DNA of 64,000 nucleotides from Hanstruepera neustonica (GTDB lineage Bacteria > Bacteroidota > Bacteroidia > Flavobacteriales > Flavobacteriaceae), in contig NZ_POWF01000004.1 of NCBI RefSeq assembly GCF_002895005.1, positions 62,001 through 126,000 of the forward strand, in the 5' to 3' direction. The notes beneath the pieces are model-generated. The model searched no databases and had not been told where the DNA came from. It saw only the letters and a program-made list of their open reading frames with translations. The position numbers and the translations under genes are program-made. Every line of letters begins with the position of its first letter. Positions within the stretch are counted from its first letter, which is position 1. Positions 8,682 through 18,423 of this stretch are shown here, in pieces.

Positions 8682-11033
8682 TTATTTAGAAAACTTCCAC
8701 CATTTTTTCTTGTTAGGATTCTTACCATATCCATAACCGTACCCAGTTCCTTTTTTATGGTTGACATTGTTTAGTAATACAGCCATATTCGGTAATCGTT
8801 TTTCTTTGTACATAGTTTCAGCTAATTTTAGCTGTCTGGTTTCTAAATAATTAGCTCTTATGACGTAAATAAATAAATCAGCATGACTACTAATCAACAT
8901 AGTATCAGTGACCAATCCAACAGCTGCGGTATCTACAATGATGTAGTCATATTTTTTCTCAACTAACTTAAAGAGTTTTTGCATCCGATCACTCATCAAT
9001 AATTCAGCTGGATTAGGAGGAATCACTCCAGATGGGATGACATCAAAATAATCATTACCATCTAGGTTGACAATGATATCCTTTAAAGTTAATTTTGGGT
9101 CACTAATATAATTTGTTAAACCAATTTCATTCTTGACGTTGAGATAATCTGTAGCCTTGGGAACACGAATATCCGTTTCTATCAATAGCGTTTTCTTTTC
9201 AGAGAAGGATAAAGATAAAGCCAAGTTTATCGATGTATGCGATTTTCCTTCTTTGCTCGTAGTAGAAGTTACAAATATTGTTTTTGCTCGGCCTTCAATA
9301 CTTTTGAGCATAAAGTCAATATTCGTCCTGACCATTCTAAAAGCCTCTGCTTTTGGAGAATAATCTACTTTGGAAACCAATTGTTTTTTCTTACTTGAAC
9401 GTGGAATATCCCCAATAAATGGCACATCAATGGCCTTTTTGACATCATTAATATTATGCACTTTAGTATCTAGTAAATTCAATAAATAAATTATTGCTAT
9501 CGGGAAACTAAATCCTAATATTAATGCTGCTAACAAAATAATTGTTTTTTTAGGAGCCACTGGTGCTGAAGAAGCATAAGCTTTGTCAACAATTTTGGCA
9601 TTGGGTGATGAAACACCGTGTGTAATGGCTGATTCTTCGCGTTTTTCTAAAAGATATAAATACAGTGACTCTTTAATATCCTGCTGCCTCTTGATGTCTC
9701 TAAACTGTCTTTCTTTAATTGGAGCAGAATATATTCTTGAACTTATTCTCGCATTTTCCTCAATTAAACTGTTGTAAGTTATTTCATTGGAAGATTTAAC
9801 ACTATTCAAACTTTGTGTTAAATTGTTTTTAAGTTGATTAATTTGGTTGGTCAGGTTAATCACCGTGGGATTTTTTTCACTAGAGTTTTTAAGTATCCTG
9901 TTACGCTCTAATACCAAATCGTTATGTCTTTGGGTAACTTGTGCTATACTATTATCGTTAATACCAATATTAGTTGGTAATAAATCACTAGGTGCATTTT
10001 TTTCAGCCAAATGATCACGCATGTAATCTACAAGTTGTATCTGATTGGCAGCTGCGACAAGCTTGGCTTCGTTTTCACGTTCATTTTGTAAAACAAGGGT
10101 CGATTGGGTTTGAAGGTCTGTCAATTTGTTGGCCTGTTGCAGGTCTTCTGCTGTTAAATCTACCTGACCTAACTCTTTCGAAACAATTTCCAATCGATTA
10201 TTAATAAATTCAGATGTAGTCTCAACAACTAAATTTTTATCATTAACAACATCTTCATTGTACTTTTCAATTAGTTTGTCTAAAAACAGTCGCGCTTTCT
10301 CTTTAACATTGTCGCGAATGGTTAGCTTAATAATACTTGACAGCTCATTACTTTCAATTTGTAATTTTGCTTTATAGTTACTTGTTATGCCATTAATTGG
10401 TGATATTTTTATCTTAATGTTGGAGCCTATTTTAGTCGCATATTGTCCAATGTTTGGTGTAATGATAATATCTCCGAAACTTGTTGGTACACCTTGTCCA
10501 AAATCATATAAATCACCACCAATGTCTTTAGAACCCTTAATTTCTTTGAGAAGCTTATTTTCTTCTACCAAGCCTTGTATGTAGAAATCTTTTGAGGAGT
10601 TAATTCTAATATTTAGTGTTGTATCAATTTTCTGTAAAATAGAATCAGTAGCACTAAAGTTAATGTTAAGAGGTGGATTTTTATAAACTTCATGGTCTTG
10701 GATTCGTCCTTCAACAAAATATTGAATGTTGAATTTTAAATCCTTAATAACACTTTCAATTAAGTTACGAGATTTAATGATTTCAATTTCATCTAATACA
10801 TTATTCTGGTCTTGACTGAAAAGGCCATAGTTTTGTAAAGATGATATTTCTGGAAGTTTATTTTTGGATTTATCATCCTTTATTTTAATGGTTGCGTTGG
10901 CTTCATATTCATAATCAGCGTATCTTAAATAAAGAAAAGCGCAGACGATTGCCGCAAAAACACATAAAACAACAAATTTCCATCTGTGTAAATAAGGTTG
11001 TATTAAATCTCTGAAATCTTCCCTTTGTTTCAT
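8682..11033 (-). CDS. wzc: Wzc-like polysaccharide co-polymerase / tyrosine autokinase
   Basis: A 783-residue inner-membrane protein. TM1 is near residues 17-36, followed by a large Wzz-type periplasmic region with coiled coil, TM2 near 497-517, and a cytosolic BY-kinase domain. The kinase shows Walker A (SKEGKSHT, near 591-598), Walker A' (LLIETDIR) and Walker B (YIIVDTA). The C-terminus carries the expected tyrosine cluster (GYGYGYG) near 764-770, the likely autophosphorylation site. It controls chain length and export of Wzy-dependent polysaccharide together with Wza, encoded 10 bases upstream. No Wzb-type phosphatase gene is in the window. Confidence 0.94.
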   Translation of the reverse strand: MKQREDFRDLIQPYLHRWKFVVLCVFAAIVCAFLYLRYADYEYEANATIKIKDDKSKNKLPEISSLQNYGLFSQDQNNVLDEIEIIKSRNLIESVIKDLKFNIQYFVEGRIQDHEVYKNPPLNINFSATDSILQKIDTTLNIRINSSKDFYIQGLVEENKLLKEIKGSKDIGGDLYDFGQGVPTSFGDIIITPNIGQYATKIGSNIKIKISPINGITSNYKAKLQIESNELSSIIKLTIRDNVKEKARLFLDKLIEKYNEDVVNDKNLVVETTSEFINNRLEIVSKELGQVDLTAEDLQQANKLTDLQTQSTLVLQNERENEAKLVAAANQIQLVDYMRDHLAEKNAPSDLLPTNIGINDNSIAQVTQRHNDLVLERNRILKNSSEKNPTVINLTNQINQLKNNLTQSLNSVKSSNEITYNSLIEENARISSRIYSAPIKERQFRDIKRQQDIKESLYLYLLEKREESAITHGVSSPNAKIVDKAYASSAPVAPKKTIILLAALILGFSFPIAIIYLLNLLDTKVHNINDVKKAIDVPFIGDIPRSSKKKQLVSKVDYSPKAEAFRMVRTNIDFMLKSIEGRAKTIFVTSTTSKEGKSHTSINLALSLSFSEKKTLLIETDIRVPKATDYLNVKNEIGLTNYISDPKLTLKDIIVNLDGNDYFDVIPSGVIPPNPAELLMSDRMQKLFKLVEKKYDYIIVDTAAVGLVTDTMLISSHADLFIYVIRANYLETRQLKLAETMYKEKRLPNMAVLLNNVNHKKGTGYGYGYGKNPNKKKWWKFSK

Positions 11034-11043
11034 AAAAGATAGC

Positions 11044-11838
11044 TTAATTCGCTAAAAATATAGCAGCAATGGTTGCCAAAGTAGCCACTGCAGAAATGAT
11101 AATACCGTTGTTTTCATTATAGGAAGCAGAGCGGACTTTAGCTTTATTTGGTTCAATATACAAAACATCGTTTTGCTGAAGATAATAGGATGGTGAATTT
11201 AATGCACTAACAGATGTCAAGTCAATTTTGGTATATTGCTTTTTTCCATCATTTTCGCGAATTAAAAATACGTTTTCACGTTTTCCGTGAATAGTCAAAT
11301 CGCCTGCCAAACCAAGGGCCTCAGTTAAGGAAATACGCTCATCTTCAATAGTGAATGTTCCAGGATTGTTAACTTCTCCCAATACAGTAACTGTAAAATT
11401 AATTAGTCTGATGTTGACTATGGGGTCTTTAACATATTCAGAAATTCTGTTTTTTAAGTACATCGTAGCCTGTTCTCTTGTTAATCCTCCAAGTGTTAAG
11501 GTGCCTAAAACAGGATATTCAATATTTCCATTGTTGTCAACTAAATAGGTAGGCATTTTTAAATCACCATTTGCTGCAACAGAAGATGTGCTGTAAGAAA
11601 TGGCAGGTAAATTAAAAGGTGCTACGGCATCTTTATCGCCACCAATACTGATAAAAAGTAAGTCGTTTGGTTTATAGATTATTGCCGATTGCAAGTTCAC
11701 TTGATTACTTTTTGATAGGGCTTCGTCCTGAAAATAAACAATTTCTTTACTGGTAGCACATGAAAAAGAAATGACAGCCACTAATATTACTAGAGCAATC
11801 CTTATCTGTTTAATTAAGTAATTTCTTAAAGTCATCAT
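11044..11838 (-). CDS. wza: Wza-like polysaccharide export lipoprotein
   Basis: A 264-residue outer-membrane lipoprotein with a signal peptide ending in ISFSC (Cys27). It is followed by the poly_export and SLBB domains (VTVLGEVNNPGTF near residues 150-162). The C-terminus is a hydrophobic helix, residues 246-264, in place of the longer amphipathic helix of the E. coli protein; this shorter form is common in Bacteroidetes. It forms the outer-membrane channel for the polymer and works with Wzc. Two consecutive ATG codons are available; the first is taken. Confidence 0.93.
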   Translation of the reverse strand: MMTLRNYLIKQIRIALVILVAVISFSCATSKEIVYFQDEALSKSNQVNLQSAIIYKPNDLLFISIGGDKDAVAPFNLPAISYSTSSVAANGDLKMPTYLVDNNGNIEYPVLGTLTLGGLTREQATMYLKNRISEYVKDPIVNIRLINFTVTVLGEVNNPGTFTIEDERISLTEALGLAGDLTIHGKRENVFLIRENDGKKQYTKIDLTSVSALNSPSYYLQQNDVLYIEPNKAKVRSASYNENNGIIISAVATLATIAAIFLAN

Positions 11839-11851
11839 ACTTTAGTGTGGT

Positions 11852-13747
11852 TTAGTTTAATACGTCGTAAGTAGAGTTATTAGGGTTATATTCTTTTACA
11901 ATTTCCTTTATTTTTGATACAATTTCGATATTTTGAGAATTAGAACCAAGTAAACAAAGATCTTTTATTAATTTTTCAACATTATCTATATCAATGGTTT
12001 TACACTTTGCAATCATAATTTTCTCATTATAGGTTGGTTTCGTGTTTTCTCCATCAATTAGGAGTTCTTCATAAATTTTTTCGCCTGGTCGCAGACCTAT
12101 GATTTTAATGTCTATATCATCAGGATAGTTAAGTCCAGAAAGTGTTATCATATTAACCGCCAAATCAAATATTTTTACAGGCTTACCCATGTCAAAAACA
12201 AAAATCTCATGTCCCAGACCCATAGCAGCGGCTTCTAAAACCAATAAACTGGCTTCTGGTATGGTCATAAAATAGCGAATAATATCTTTGTGTGTTACTG
12301 TAACGGGACCGCCAGACTCGATTTGTTTCTTAAAGAGTGGAATCACAGAACCATTTGAACCCAAGACATTTCCAAAACGTGTCGTTATAAATTTGGTTTT
12401 ACAGTTTTCAAGGTTTTTTTGACAACAGATAATCATTTCGGCTATTCGTTTTGTTGCTCCCATTACATTGGTTGGGTTTACCGCTTTGTCTGTAGAAACA
12501 AGTATAAATTTATCTACACCATGTTTTACCGATAGATTTACCACATTAAGCGTACCTCGAACGTTAACACTAACGGCTTCAAAGGGATTTTGTTCCATTA
12601 ATGGCACATGCTTGTAAGCCGCGGCATGAAAAATGATTTCAGGTTTATAGCTATTGAACAAATTGTCTAATCTTACCATATTCCTGATATCGGCTACAAT
12701 AGCGTGTACATTATTAATTTGGTTCCGTTCTAATTCTTGTTGCAAATCGTATAGAGCAGATTCTGCATTATCCAGTAAGATGATTTTTTTAAATTTAAAA
12801 TTGGTTAATTTTCTGACCAATTCACTACCAATAGATCCTGCTGCTCCTGTAACGAGAATGGTCTTTCCGGAATATTCATCAATTAAAAGTGGATTGTCAA
12901 TATTTATAGGTTCTCTACCAAGTAAATCCTCTATTTTGATTTCCTTGATTTGCCCAATACTCAAATCGCCATCAATCCAGTTTTGGACAGCTGGTACAAT
13001 CTTTACTTTTAGATTAAGTGCAAAAAGGGAACTGGTAATTTGAAGTAACCTGTTTGAACTGATATTTTGAATGGAAATAATAACTTCATCAATTTCGTGT
13101 TTGCTTATAAACTCTTTAGTGATTTTCTTTGGGTGATAAACATTTAACAGATTGATTTTTTTTCCAACTTTTCTGTCATTATCATCAATAAAACCAAAAA
13201 CTTCAATGTTGCTTTTGGCATCATTAATTATGGCATTATAAGTAATCATTCCAGAATCACCAGCTCCATAAATAAGCACTTTGCTTAACACGTCATAATC
13301 AGTAACCAAACTGCGATATACGGATTTGATAAAGAATTTAGCCCCTATTAAAAAGAAGATGTTGAGTAGTAGGTGAATGTAAATTATAGATCCAGGAATA
13401 TCGAAAACATTATGAAACTCATATTTACGACTCATAAAAGTTGAAATAATGAGCATGGTAGCTAAAATGTTCACTCCAATTATAATATTTACAACATCCT
13501 TAAAGCCTGTAAATCTGACAACCCCTTTATGAGAACTTACAATTAAAAAACTGATAATGGCACCTAAAACAACAAAAGGAATCTGTTTTATAAACATGGC
13601 AAAATCAAAATCAATCCGGAAATTATATCGGATTAAATAAGCCAAAAAGAAAGTGAAAGCCACAATGCATGAATCAAATAACAGCACAAGCCATTTTGAT
13701 GCATAGCGATTGGAAAGCTTTCTTAATATGTTATAAACTTTATCCAA
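11852..13747 (-). CDS. PglF/WbpM-like nucleotide-sugar 4,6-dehydratase, membrane-bound
   Basis: A 631-residue protein with four N-terminal membrane helices (residues 15-135), a CoA-binding-like Rossmann domain (LIYGAGDSG) and a C-terminal SDR domain with TGAAGSIGSELV near 299-310. The SDR domain has MGATKR near 429, the long-form family's variant of the usual YxxxK motif. These enzymes make UDP-4-keto-6-deoxy-GlcNAc, the precursor for bacillosamine or QuiNAc. The only start fitting the frame is TTG at 13747, inside the end of the upstream aminotransferase gene (8-base overlap); an in-frame stop lies just upstream. Translation is probably coupled to that gene. Confidence 0.92.
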   Translation of the reverse strand: MDKVYNILRKLSNRYASKWLVLLFDSCIVAFTFFLAYLIRYNFRIDFDFAMFIKQIPFVVLGAIISFLIVSSHKGVVRFTGFKDVVNIIIGVNILATMLIISTFMSRKYEFHNVFDIPGSIIYIHLLLNIFFLIGAKFFIKSVYRSLVTDYDVLSKVLIYGAGDSGMITYNAIINDAKSNIEVFGFIDDNDRKVGKKINLLNVYHPKKITKEFISKHEIDEVIISIQNISSNRLLQITSSLFALNLKVKIVPAVQNWIDGDLSIGQIKEIKIEDLLGREPINIDNPLLIDEYSGKTILVTGAAGSIGSELVRKLTNFKFKKIILLDNAESALYDLQQELERNQINNVHAIVADIRNMVRLDNLFNSYKPEIIFHAAAYKHVPLMEQNPFEAVSVNVRGTLNVVNLSVKHGVDKFILVSTDKAVNPTNVMGATKRIAEMIICCQKNLENCKTKFITTRFGNVLGSNGSVIPLFKKQIESGGPVTVTHKDIIRYFMTIPEASLLVLEAAAMGLGHEIFVFDMGKPVKIFDLAVNMITLSGLNYPDDIDIKIIGLRPGEKIYEELLIDGENTKPTYNEKIMIAKCKTIDIDNVEKLIKDLCLLGSNSQNIEIVSKIKEIVKEYNPNNSTYDVLN

Positions 13748-14912
13748 AATAGCTTTTGATTAGTTCAGTAATCCTTGTCAAATCATGTGTCGTTAAACTA
13801 GATCCACTCGGTAAACATAGCCCACGCTTATATAAATCATCGGCAGTTCCGTTGATATAGGCTGGCAACCCTTTAAAAAGTTCTTGTTGATGCATGGGTT
13901 TCCATGACGGCCTTGCTTCAATATTGTTTTTAGCTAATAGATTTAAAATGTCATCTCGCATTGTTTCTGTCTTCAGTAAAACACAAGTTAGCCATCTATT
14001 GGAAAAACAGCCCTCTGATTCTTGCAAAAAAGAAATGTTGTCATTTTTGTTTAATGAATTATAATAAAAATCATAATTCCTTCTTCTTAATGCTATATGT
14101 TCATTTAACACGGTCATTTGACCACGACCAATGCCAGCTAAAATATTAGACATGCGGTAATTGTATCCAGTCTCTGAATGGGAATAGGACACCCCTTCAT
14201 TTTTTGCCTGTGTAGCTAAAAAAAGGGCTCTTTTTTTTGTTTTTTCATCTTTGGTAATCAAAGCACCACCACCTGATGTTGTAATTATTTTATTGCCATT
14301 AAAAGATAATACAGAAATATCACCAAAAGTGCCAGATGGTCTATCGTAGTATCTGCTACCAAGCGCTTCAGCACTATCTTCAATAACAGGTATCTGATAT
14401 TTGACTGATATTTGTTGTATTCTATTCACATTATAAGGCATGCCATATAAATTAATTACTATTATTGCCTTTGGCTTTCTGCCAATGGTTATTCTGTCTT
14501 CAATAGCTTTTTCAAGTAAATCTGGACACATATTCCAGGTGTTTGGTTCACTATCTATAAAAATTGGGTTGGCACCAACATAAGTGACTGGGTTGACAGA
14601 CGCTACAAACGTTTTAGTTTGACATAATACATCATCACCTTTACTAATATTCAAAAGGATCAAAGCCAAATGAATGGCTGCTGTTCCAGATGTCAATGCA
14701 ACCACATGCGCATCATGTTCTAAATAGTTTTCAAGGTCTTCTTCAAAACCATTTATGTTTGAGCCCATTGGTGCAATCCAATTGGATTTAAAAGCCTCAT
14801 TTATGAACTCTTGTTCATTCCCACTCATGTGTGGAGCGGATAACCAAATTCTTGAATTCAAATTTTCAGCATTTTTAACCATAGTAAATATCATTGTTTC
14901 CGTAGGATTCAT
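13740..14912 (-). CDS. PglE-like aminotransferase (DegT/DnrJ/EryC1 family)
   Basis: A 390-residue PLP-dependent sugar aminotransferase. The PLP lysine is in NGNKIITTSGGG near residue 206, and the family motif EDSAEALGS precedes it. By eye it resembles Campylobacter PglE more than generic DegT proteins, including APHMSGNE near the N-terminus and a LCLPSG motif near the C-terminus. PglE aminates C4 of the 4-keto sugar made by PglF, whose homologue overlaps this gene's end. ATG at 14912 is chosen; the in-frame codon before it is TTG. It is probably the first gene of the left minus-strand unit down to wzc. Confidence 0.9.
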   Translation of the reverse strand: MNPTETMIFTMVKNAENLNSRIWLSAPHMSGNEQEFINEAFKSNWIAPMGSNINGFEEDLENYLEHDAHVVALTSGTAAIHLALILLNISKGDDVLCQTKTFVASVNPVTYVGANPIFIDSEPNTWNMCPDLLEKAIEDRITIGRKPKAIIVINLYGMPYNVNRIQQISVKYQIPVIEDSAEALGSRYYDRPSGTFGDISVLSFNGNKIITTSGGGALITKDEKTKKRALFLATQAKNEGVSYSHSETGYNYRMSNILAGIGRGQMTVLNEHIALRRRNYDFYYNSLNKNDNISFLQESEGCFSNRWLTCVLLKTETMRDDILNLLAKNNIEARPSWKPMHQQELFKGLPAYINGTADDLYKRGLCLPSGSSLTTHDLTRITELIKSYFG

Positions 14913-14915
14913 CAA

Positions 14916-15222
14916 ATAAATACGATAAATAACTAATTTCTACGATTTTTGATTTTTTTTAATTTTGATGAATACTTTGAACCTTTTTTTGAGGCATTTA
15001 ATCGTATTCAACTAGTTGTATTTTTAATTAGATAAAAATAGTTAATTAATTGAAGTCATCATTTTTATATTACTATATAGTTTAAATCTTTCATACTTCC
15101 TTTAGTGGGATAATAATTTGCCTTTTGAACATACTTTTTTTAATTACATCTAAAAAAACATAATCTGTTCCATATTGTTATTTTTTAGTACTAATTTTAA
15201 TTGTTGAAATAGTAACCCAAAA
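14916..15222 (+). other. AT-rich divergent intergenic region
   Basis: These 307 bases separate the minus-strand aminotransferase/wza/wzc unit from the plus-strand FemAB-like pair. I see long A and T runs but no convincing ORF, no hairpin with a T-run and no perfect TAnnTTTG on either strand. It must contain the promoters of both units; a variant motif or an activator may be used. Confidence 0.5.
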
Positions 15223-16461
15223 ATGACAAAAAACCCATTTATTACTGAAACTTTCATTAAAACATGGTGTAACCATTTTTACGATTCTAAATTACCAAAC
15301 GGTTTTCAGTTTATTAAAGATATCGTTTTTGTAAAGCATGCTTTTTTCCCTTATTATGTAAACATTGGAAAGAACTTGACCAATGGTATTACCTGTAACT
15401 TACAGGATGATGTTTATGACGATTTTAAGGGAAAGACTTTTTTGATACGAGATTTGCCAACATATCAAAACTTTGATAAGCCAAAAGGAAAGCGATTAAA
15501 GCTAAAAAAAGTTTCTCAATATCAAGGATATATAACCCAAGTAAAAAAGTATGATTCTTTAGATCATTATCTAAAAACGATCTATAAATCTAATTCCCGT
15601 TCTAAACTACGTAGAAATGTGAGTAGGCTAGAGGCATGTTTTAAAGTTGATTATACCATGTATCATGGCCATATTTCAGAAACAGAATTTGAAAATGTTT
15701 TTGATACTTTTTATAAACTTTTGGAAAAACGTTATAGCGATAAAGGGGAACCTTGTGGTGAATTAGACCCATTAATCTGGAATTATTATTGTGACTTGGC
15801 CTATAAAATGATTAATGAAAAAACAGCATCGTTGTTCGTGATTTATTGTGATGACCTGCCTATTGGTGTTACATTTAGCTATCATTTTGGGAACATTTTA
15901 ATTGAAGCTTTGACCGTTTTTGATATAGATTATTATCGCTTTAATATTGGTCATACCACCATTTTAAAAATGCTGGAATGGAGTTTTGAAAATGGCATTG
16001 AAATATTTGATTATACTCAAGGTGATTTTGATTATAAAAAGCGTTGGAGCGACGAAACTTATGACACTTATTATTATATCTTATACGATTCTAAATCTTT
16101 AAAAAGTATCTTAACTGCTGGCTTTCTTCAAAATTATTTTTATCTGAAGCGATTCTTACGGGATAAAAAATTCAATGAAAAATACCATCATATAAAGCAT
16201 AAATTATTCCCAAGGTATGCAGCAAATCATATGTCATCAGAGTCATTTTCTGTTGAGGTAATGACTGATAGTATTCCAGATTTTGAAACTTTGGAGCCTA
16301 TAGACTTTTATTCGGATTACTACAATTCAGAGAGAAGAGCCTTATATGATTTTTTATATATGAATCCAGAACGAGCGAGTTTTTTGAAAATATATGAAAA
16401 GGATGGTATATATTATGTGAGCGGAAAAAAACAAGCATTTAAAATTTATAAAAATGATTGA
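15223..16461 (+). CDS. FemAB/GNAT-fold acyl- or aminoacyltransferase-like protein (paralogue 1)
   Basis: A 412-residue soluble protein of the BioF2-like (Acetyltransf_6) or FemAB group. The fold is suggested by a basic helix (SNSRSKLRRNVSRLE near 125-139), then the beta strands TASLFVIYCDDLPIGVTFSY, and the C-terminal FDYTQGDFDYKKRW block typical of the second GNAT half. Members either add amino acids to peptidoglycan precursors or modify exopolysaccharides (CelD/BcsL type). It has an extra C-terminal 80 residues absent from its paralogue. It overlaps the next gene by 8 bases. The acyl donor and acceptor are unknown. Confidence 0.78.
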   Translation: MTKNPFITETFIKTWCNHFYDSKLPNGFQFIKDIVFVKHAFFPYYVNIGKNLTNGITCNLQDDVYDDFKGKTFLIRDLPTYQNFDKPKGKRLKLKKVSQYQGYITQVKKYDSLDHYLKTIYKSNSRSKLRRNVSRLEACFKVDYTMYHGHISETEFENVFDTFYKLLEKRYSDKGEPCGELDPLIWNYYCDLAYKMINEKTASLFVIYCDDLPIGVTFSYHFGNILIEALTVFDIDYYRFNIGHTTILKMLEWSFENGIEIFDYTQGDFDYKKRWSDETYDTYYYILYDSKSLKSILTAGFLQNYFYLKRFLRDKKFNEKYHHIKHKLFPRYAANHMSSESFSVEVMTDSIPDFETLEPIDFYSDYYNSERRALYDFLYMNPERASFLKIYEKDGIYYVSGKKQAFKIYKND

Positions 16462-17437
16462 TAATCCGTTTACAAGCTCAACCTATCAAAAGATTTGGAT
16501 TAATCATTTTATGATTAACAAAAGCATAAGATCAGTTGGACTTATAGACAGTTTGAATTTCTACAAAACTTCTTGGATGCCACTTTATGTAAATTGTGGT
16601 AGAAATATGACAAATGGAATAACTTACCGTTTTTTTAATAATGGAAGCTTGATAAAGAACAGTGCTGTTTTAATTTTTGATGTTCCTAGCTTTCATTTAG
16701 TTGAGTTACAAAACCAGAGTTACCGTTTAAAAAAAATAGCTCAATATTCAGGTCACTTATTGAATCTTAAAAATTATGACTCGATCAATGCATTTTTGAA
16801 AAATCATTTTAATGCCAAAAGTAGAGGAAAGTTTAGAGGGTATTTTAATAAGCTAGAGAAGGATCATGAAGTTGAATATGAGGTTTTGGGTGCTGATGTT
16901 TTGTATGATACCTATATGGAAATCATGCAAGAGTTTAAAGTTTTGCTGGAAACCCGTTTTGATGATTTAGGCGTTGAGAATGATATTTTAACCAAATGGG
17001 CATTCTATATGGATTTAGTTTATCCAATGCTTCAAGAAAAAAAGGCCATTTTGAATGTTATCCGTGTTGATGGTAAGGTGGGTGCCATATCGCTGGCATT
17101 TTTATCTAAAGACTCTGTTATTGGTGCTATAAAGGCTTTTGACATTACCTTTGGTAAATATAGTCTGGGAGTTTTGGAACTGATAAAATTATTAGAATGG
17201 AGTATTGACAACGGTTATGATATTTTTGATTTTTCTAAAGGAGATCAAGATTATAAAAAGCGTTTTGCTACTGATAGTTATATCTTTGATTGCCACATTA
17301 TCTATGATTCTAAAAACTTCAAAAGCCTAATGATTGCTAATGGAGTGAGCACTTTTTATAAGTTTAAGCAATACTTACGCAAAAAGAATTTCAACAAACG
17401 GTATTGGAAATTGAAACATAGATTACGATTCCGTTAA
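16454..17437 (+). CDS. FemAB/GNAT-fold acyl- or aminoacyltransferase-like protein (paralogue 2)
   Basis: A 327-residue paralogue of the preceding protein. It shares the N-terminal layout (TNGITYRF, LKKIAQYSGH), the basic helix (NAKSRGKFRGYFNKLE) and the closing block FDFSKGDQDYKKRF. The start overlaps the previous gene by 8 bases, so both are probably translated from one message. Similar but clearly diverged sequences suggest an old duplication with different acceptors. Its stop codon overlaps that of the convergent deacetylase gene. Placement within the locus argues for a role in decorating the polysaccharide or its lipid-linked precursor; this is inference. Confidence 0.78.
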   Translation: MIDNPFTSSTYQKIWINHFMINKSIRSVGLIDSLNFYKTSWMPLYVNCGRNMTNGITYRFFNNGSLIKNSAVLIFDVPSFHLVELQNQSYRLKKIAQYSGHLLNLKNYDSINAFLKNHFNAKSRGKFRGYFNKLEKDHEVEYEVLGADVLYDTYMEIMQEFKVLLETRFDDLGVENDILTKWAFYMDLVYPMLQEKKAILNVIRVDGKVGAISLAFLSKDSVIGAIKAFDITFGKYSLGVLELIKLLEWSIDNGYDIFDFSKGDQDYKKRFATDSYIFDCHIIYDSKNFKSLMIANGVSTFYKFKQYLRKKNFNKRYWKLKHRLRFR

Positions 17438-18423
17438 CCAGTTTTTATAATTTCAGCAAGTTCTCCCATGGTTTCATTACTAAAGTTATACTGTTGGTTT
17501 AAACTCTTATAATGTTTAAAAAGTTGTTCCAGATTTTTGAAATTAGCTTCCGTATTATCACCAAAATTGTGAGGATGCCACCAAATGTGATATACCTCAT
17601 TATTTTTGGCAGCATGTGTCATGCCTTTTTTTATTCTAGAAATTCTCATAGGCTCCAAAAAGGCTAATACTTTGGAATAAGGTCTAAAGAATTTGCTGGA
17701 AGATATACTTACTATACCTGAATAATTTTTGACATTGGACAGACTATAAGTATTGTATCCTGAAAGATTAATATAAGTATCCAAAAGCCTAAATGCCTTG
17801 TGAGCAGGACTTTCGAGCTTCTTCGTGTTTTGAGTGTCAAACATCCAATGTTTTTCAGTGCCTCTAAAATTTGTGATACCATATTTTTTACAAATTTCTA
17901 AACAAGATTCGTTTATTTGATTTCTCGGGAAAACAATACTTTTTAGCGTTACTTGATTTTTCTTGGCGATTGCAAGGGCAGCTTTAAGATCTTCTTCAAA
18001 TTGTTCAGTAGTTTGACCAGCTTCATTAACATAGTAATGACTGAAAGTATGACAGGCTATTTCATGGTTCCCATTCTCTTGAATTAATTTAATTAATGAA
18101 TTGGCATAGTGGTATGGGTCAGCACTTTCATCGATTCCTATACTCTCAATTAGCCTATAAGGATCAAAATTTTGATTATCGTATGTTGGTTTAATATCTG
18201 GAATCGACTCTAAAAGTTCTTGTTTATTTTTTGCAAATAGAAAACCAATGGTGGCAAAGCTTAATTTAATGTTATACTTGTCGGCAAGTTCAAGAAGCCT
18301 TGGAATAACCACCCTAACATTTTCAATGTTTCTTTTGTAATCTTTTAATTTTTTTACATCAAAAACACCCCAAAATAATTCGAAGTCCAAAGAAACAATA
18401 AAATAACCATTGGTTGGGTTCAT
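17434..18423 (-). CDS. Polysaccharide deacetylase (NodB-like, CE4)
   Basis: A 329-residue protein with a CE4/NodB fold. The first metal/catalytic aspartate region is SLDFELFWG (Asp13), and the metal histidines are in HEIACHTFSHYY near residues 118-129. A late motif, IWWHPHNFGD near residue 280, supplies the catalytic histidine region. I see no signal peptide, so it probably acts in the cytosol on a lipid-linked or nucleotide-linked sugar and not on the exported polymer. It is the last gene of the long minus-strand polysaccharide unit and shares one base with the initiating transferase gene upstream. Confidence 0.87.
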   Translation of the reverse strand: MNPTNGYFIVSLDFELFWGVFDVKKLKDYKRNIENVRVVIPRLLELADKYNIKLSFATIGFLFAKNKQELLESIPDIKPTYDNQNFDPYRLIESIGIDESADPYHYANSLIKLIQENGNHEIACHTFSHYYVNEAGQTTEQFEEDLKAALAIAKKNQVTLKSIVFPRNQINESCLEICKKYGITNFRGTEKHWMFDTQNTKKLESPAHKAFRLLDTYINLSGYNTYSLSNVKNYSGIVSISSSKFFRPYSKVLAFLEPMRISRIKKGMTHAAKNNEVYHIWWHPHNFGDNTEANFKNLEQLFKHYKSLNQQYNFSNETMGELAEIIKTG

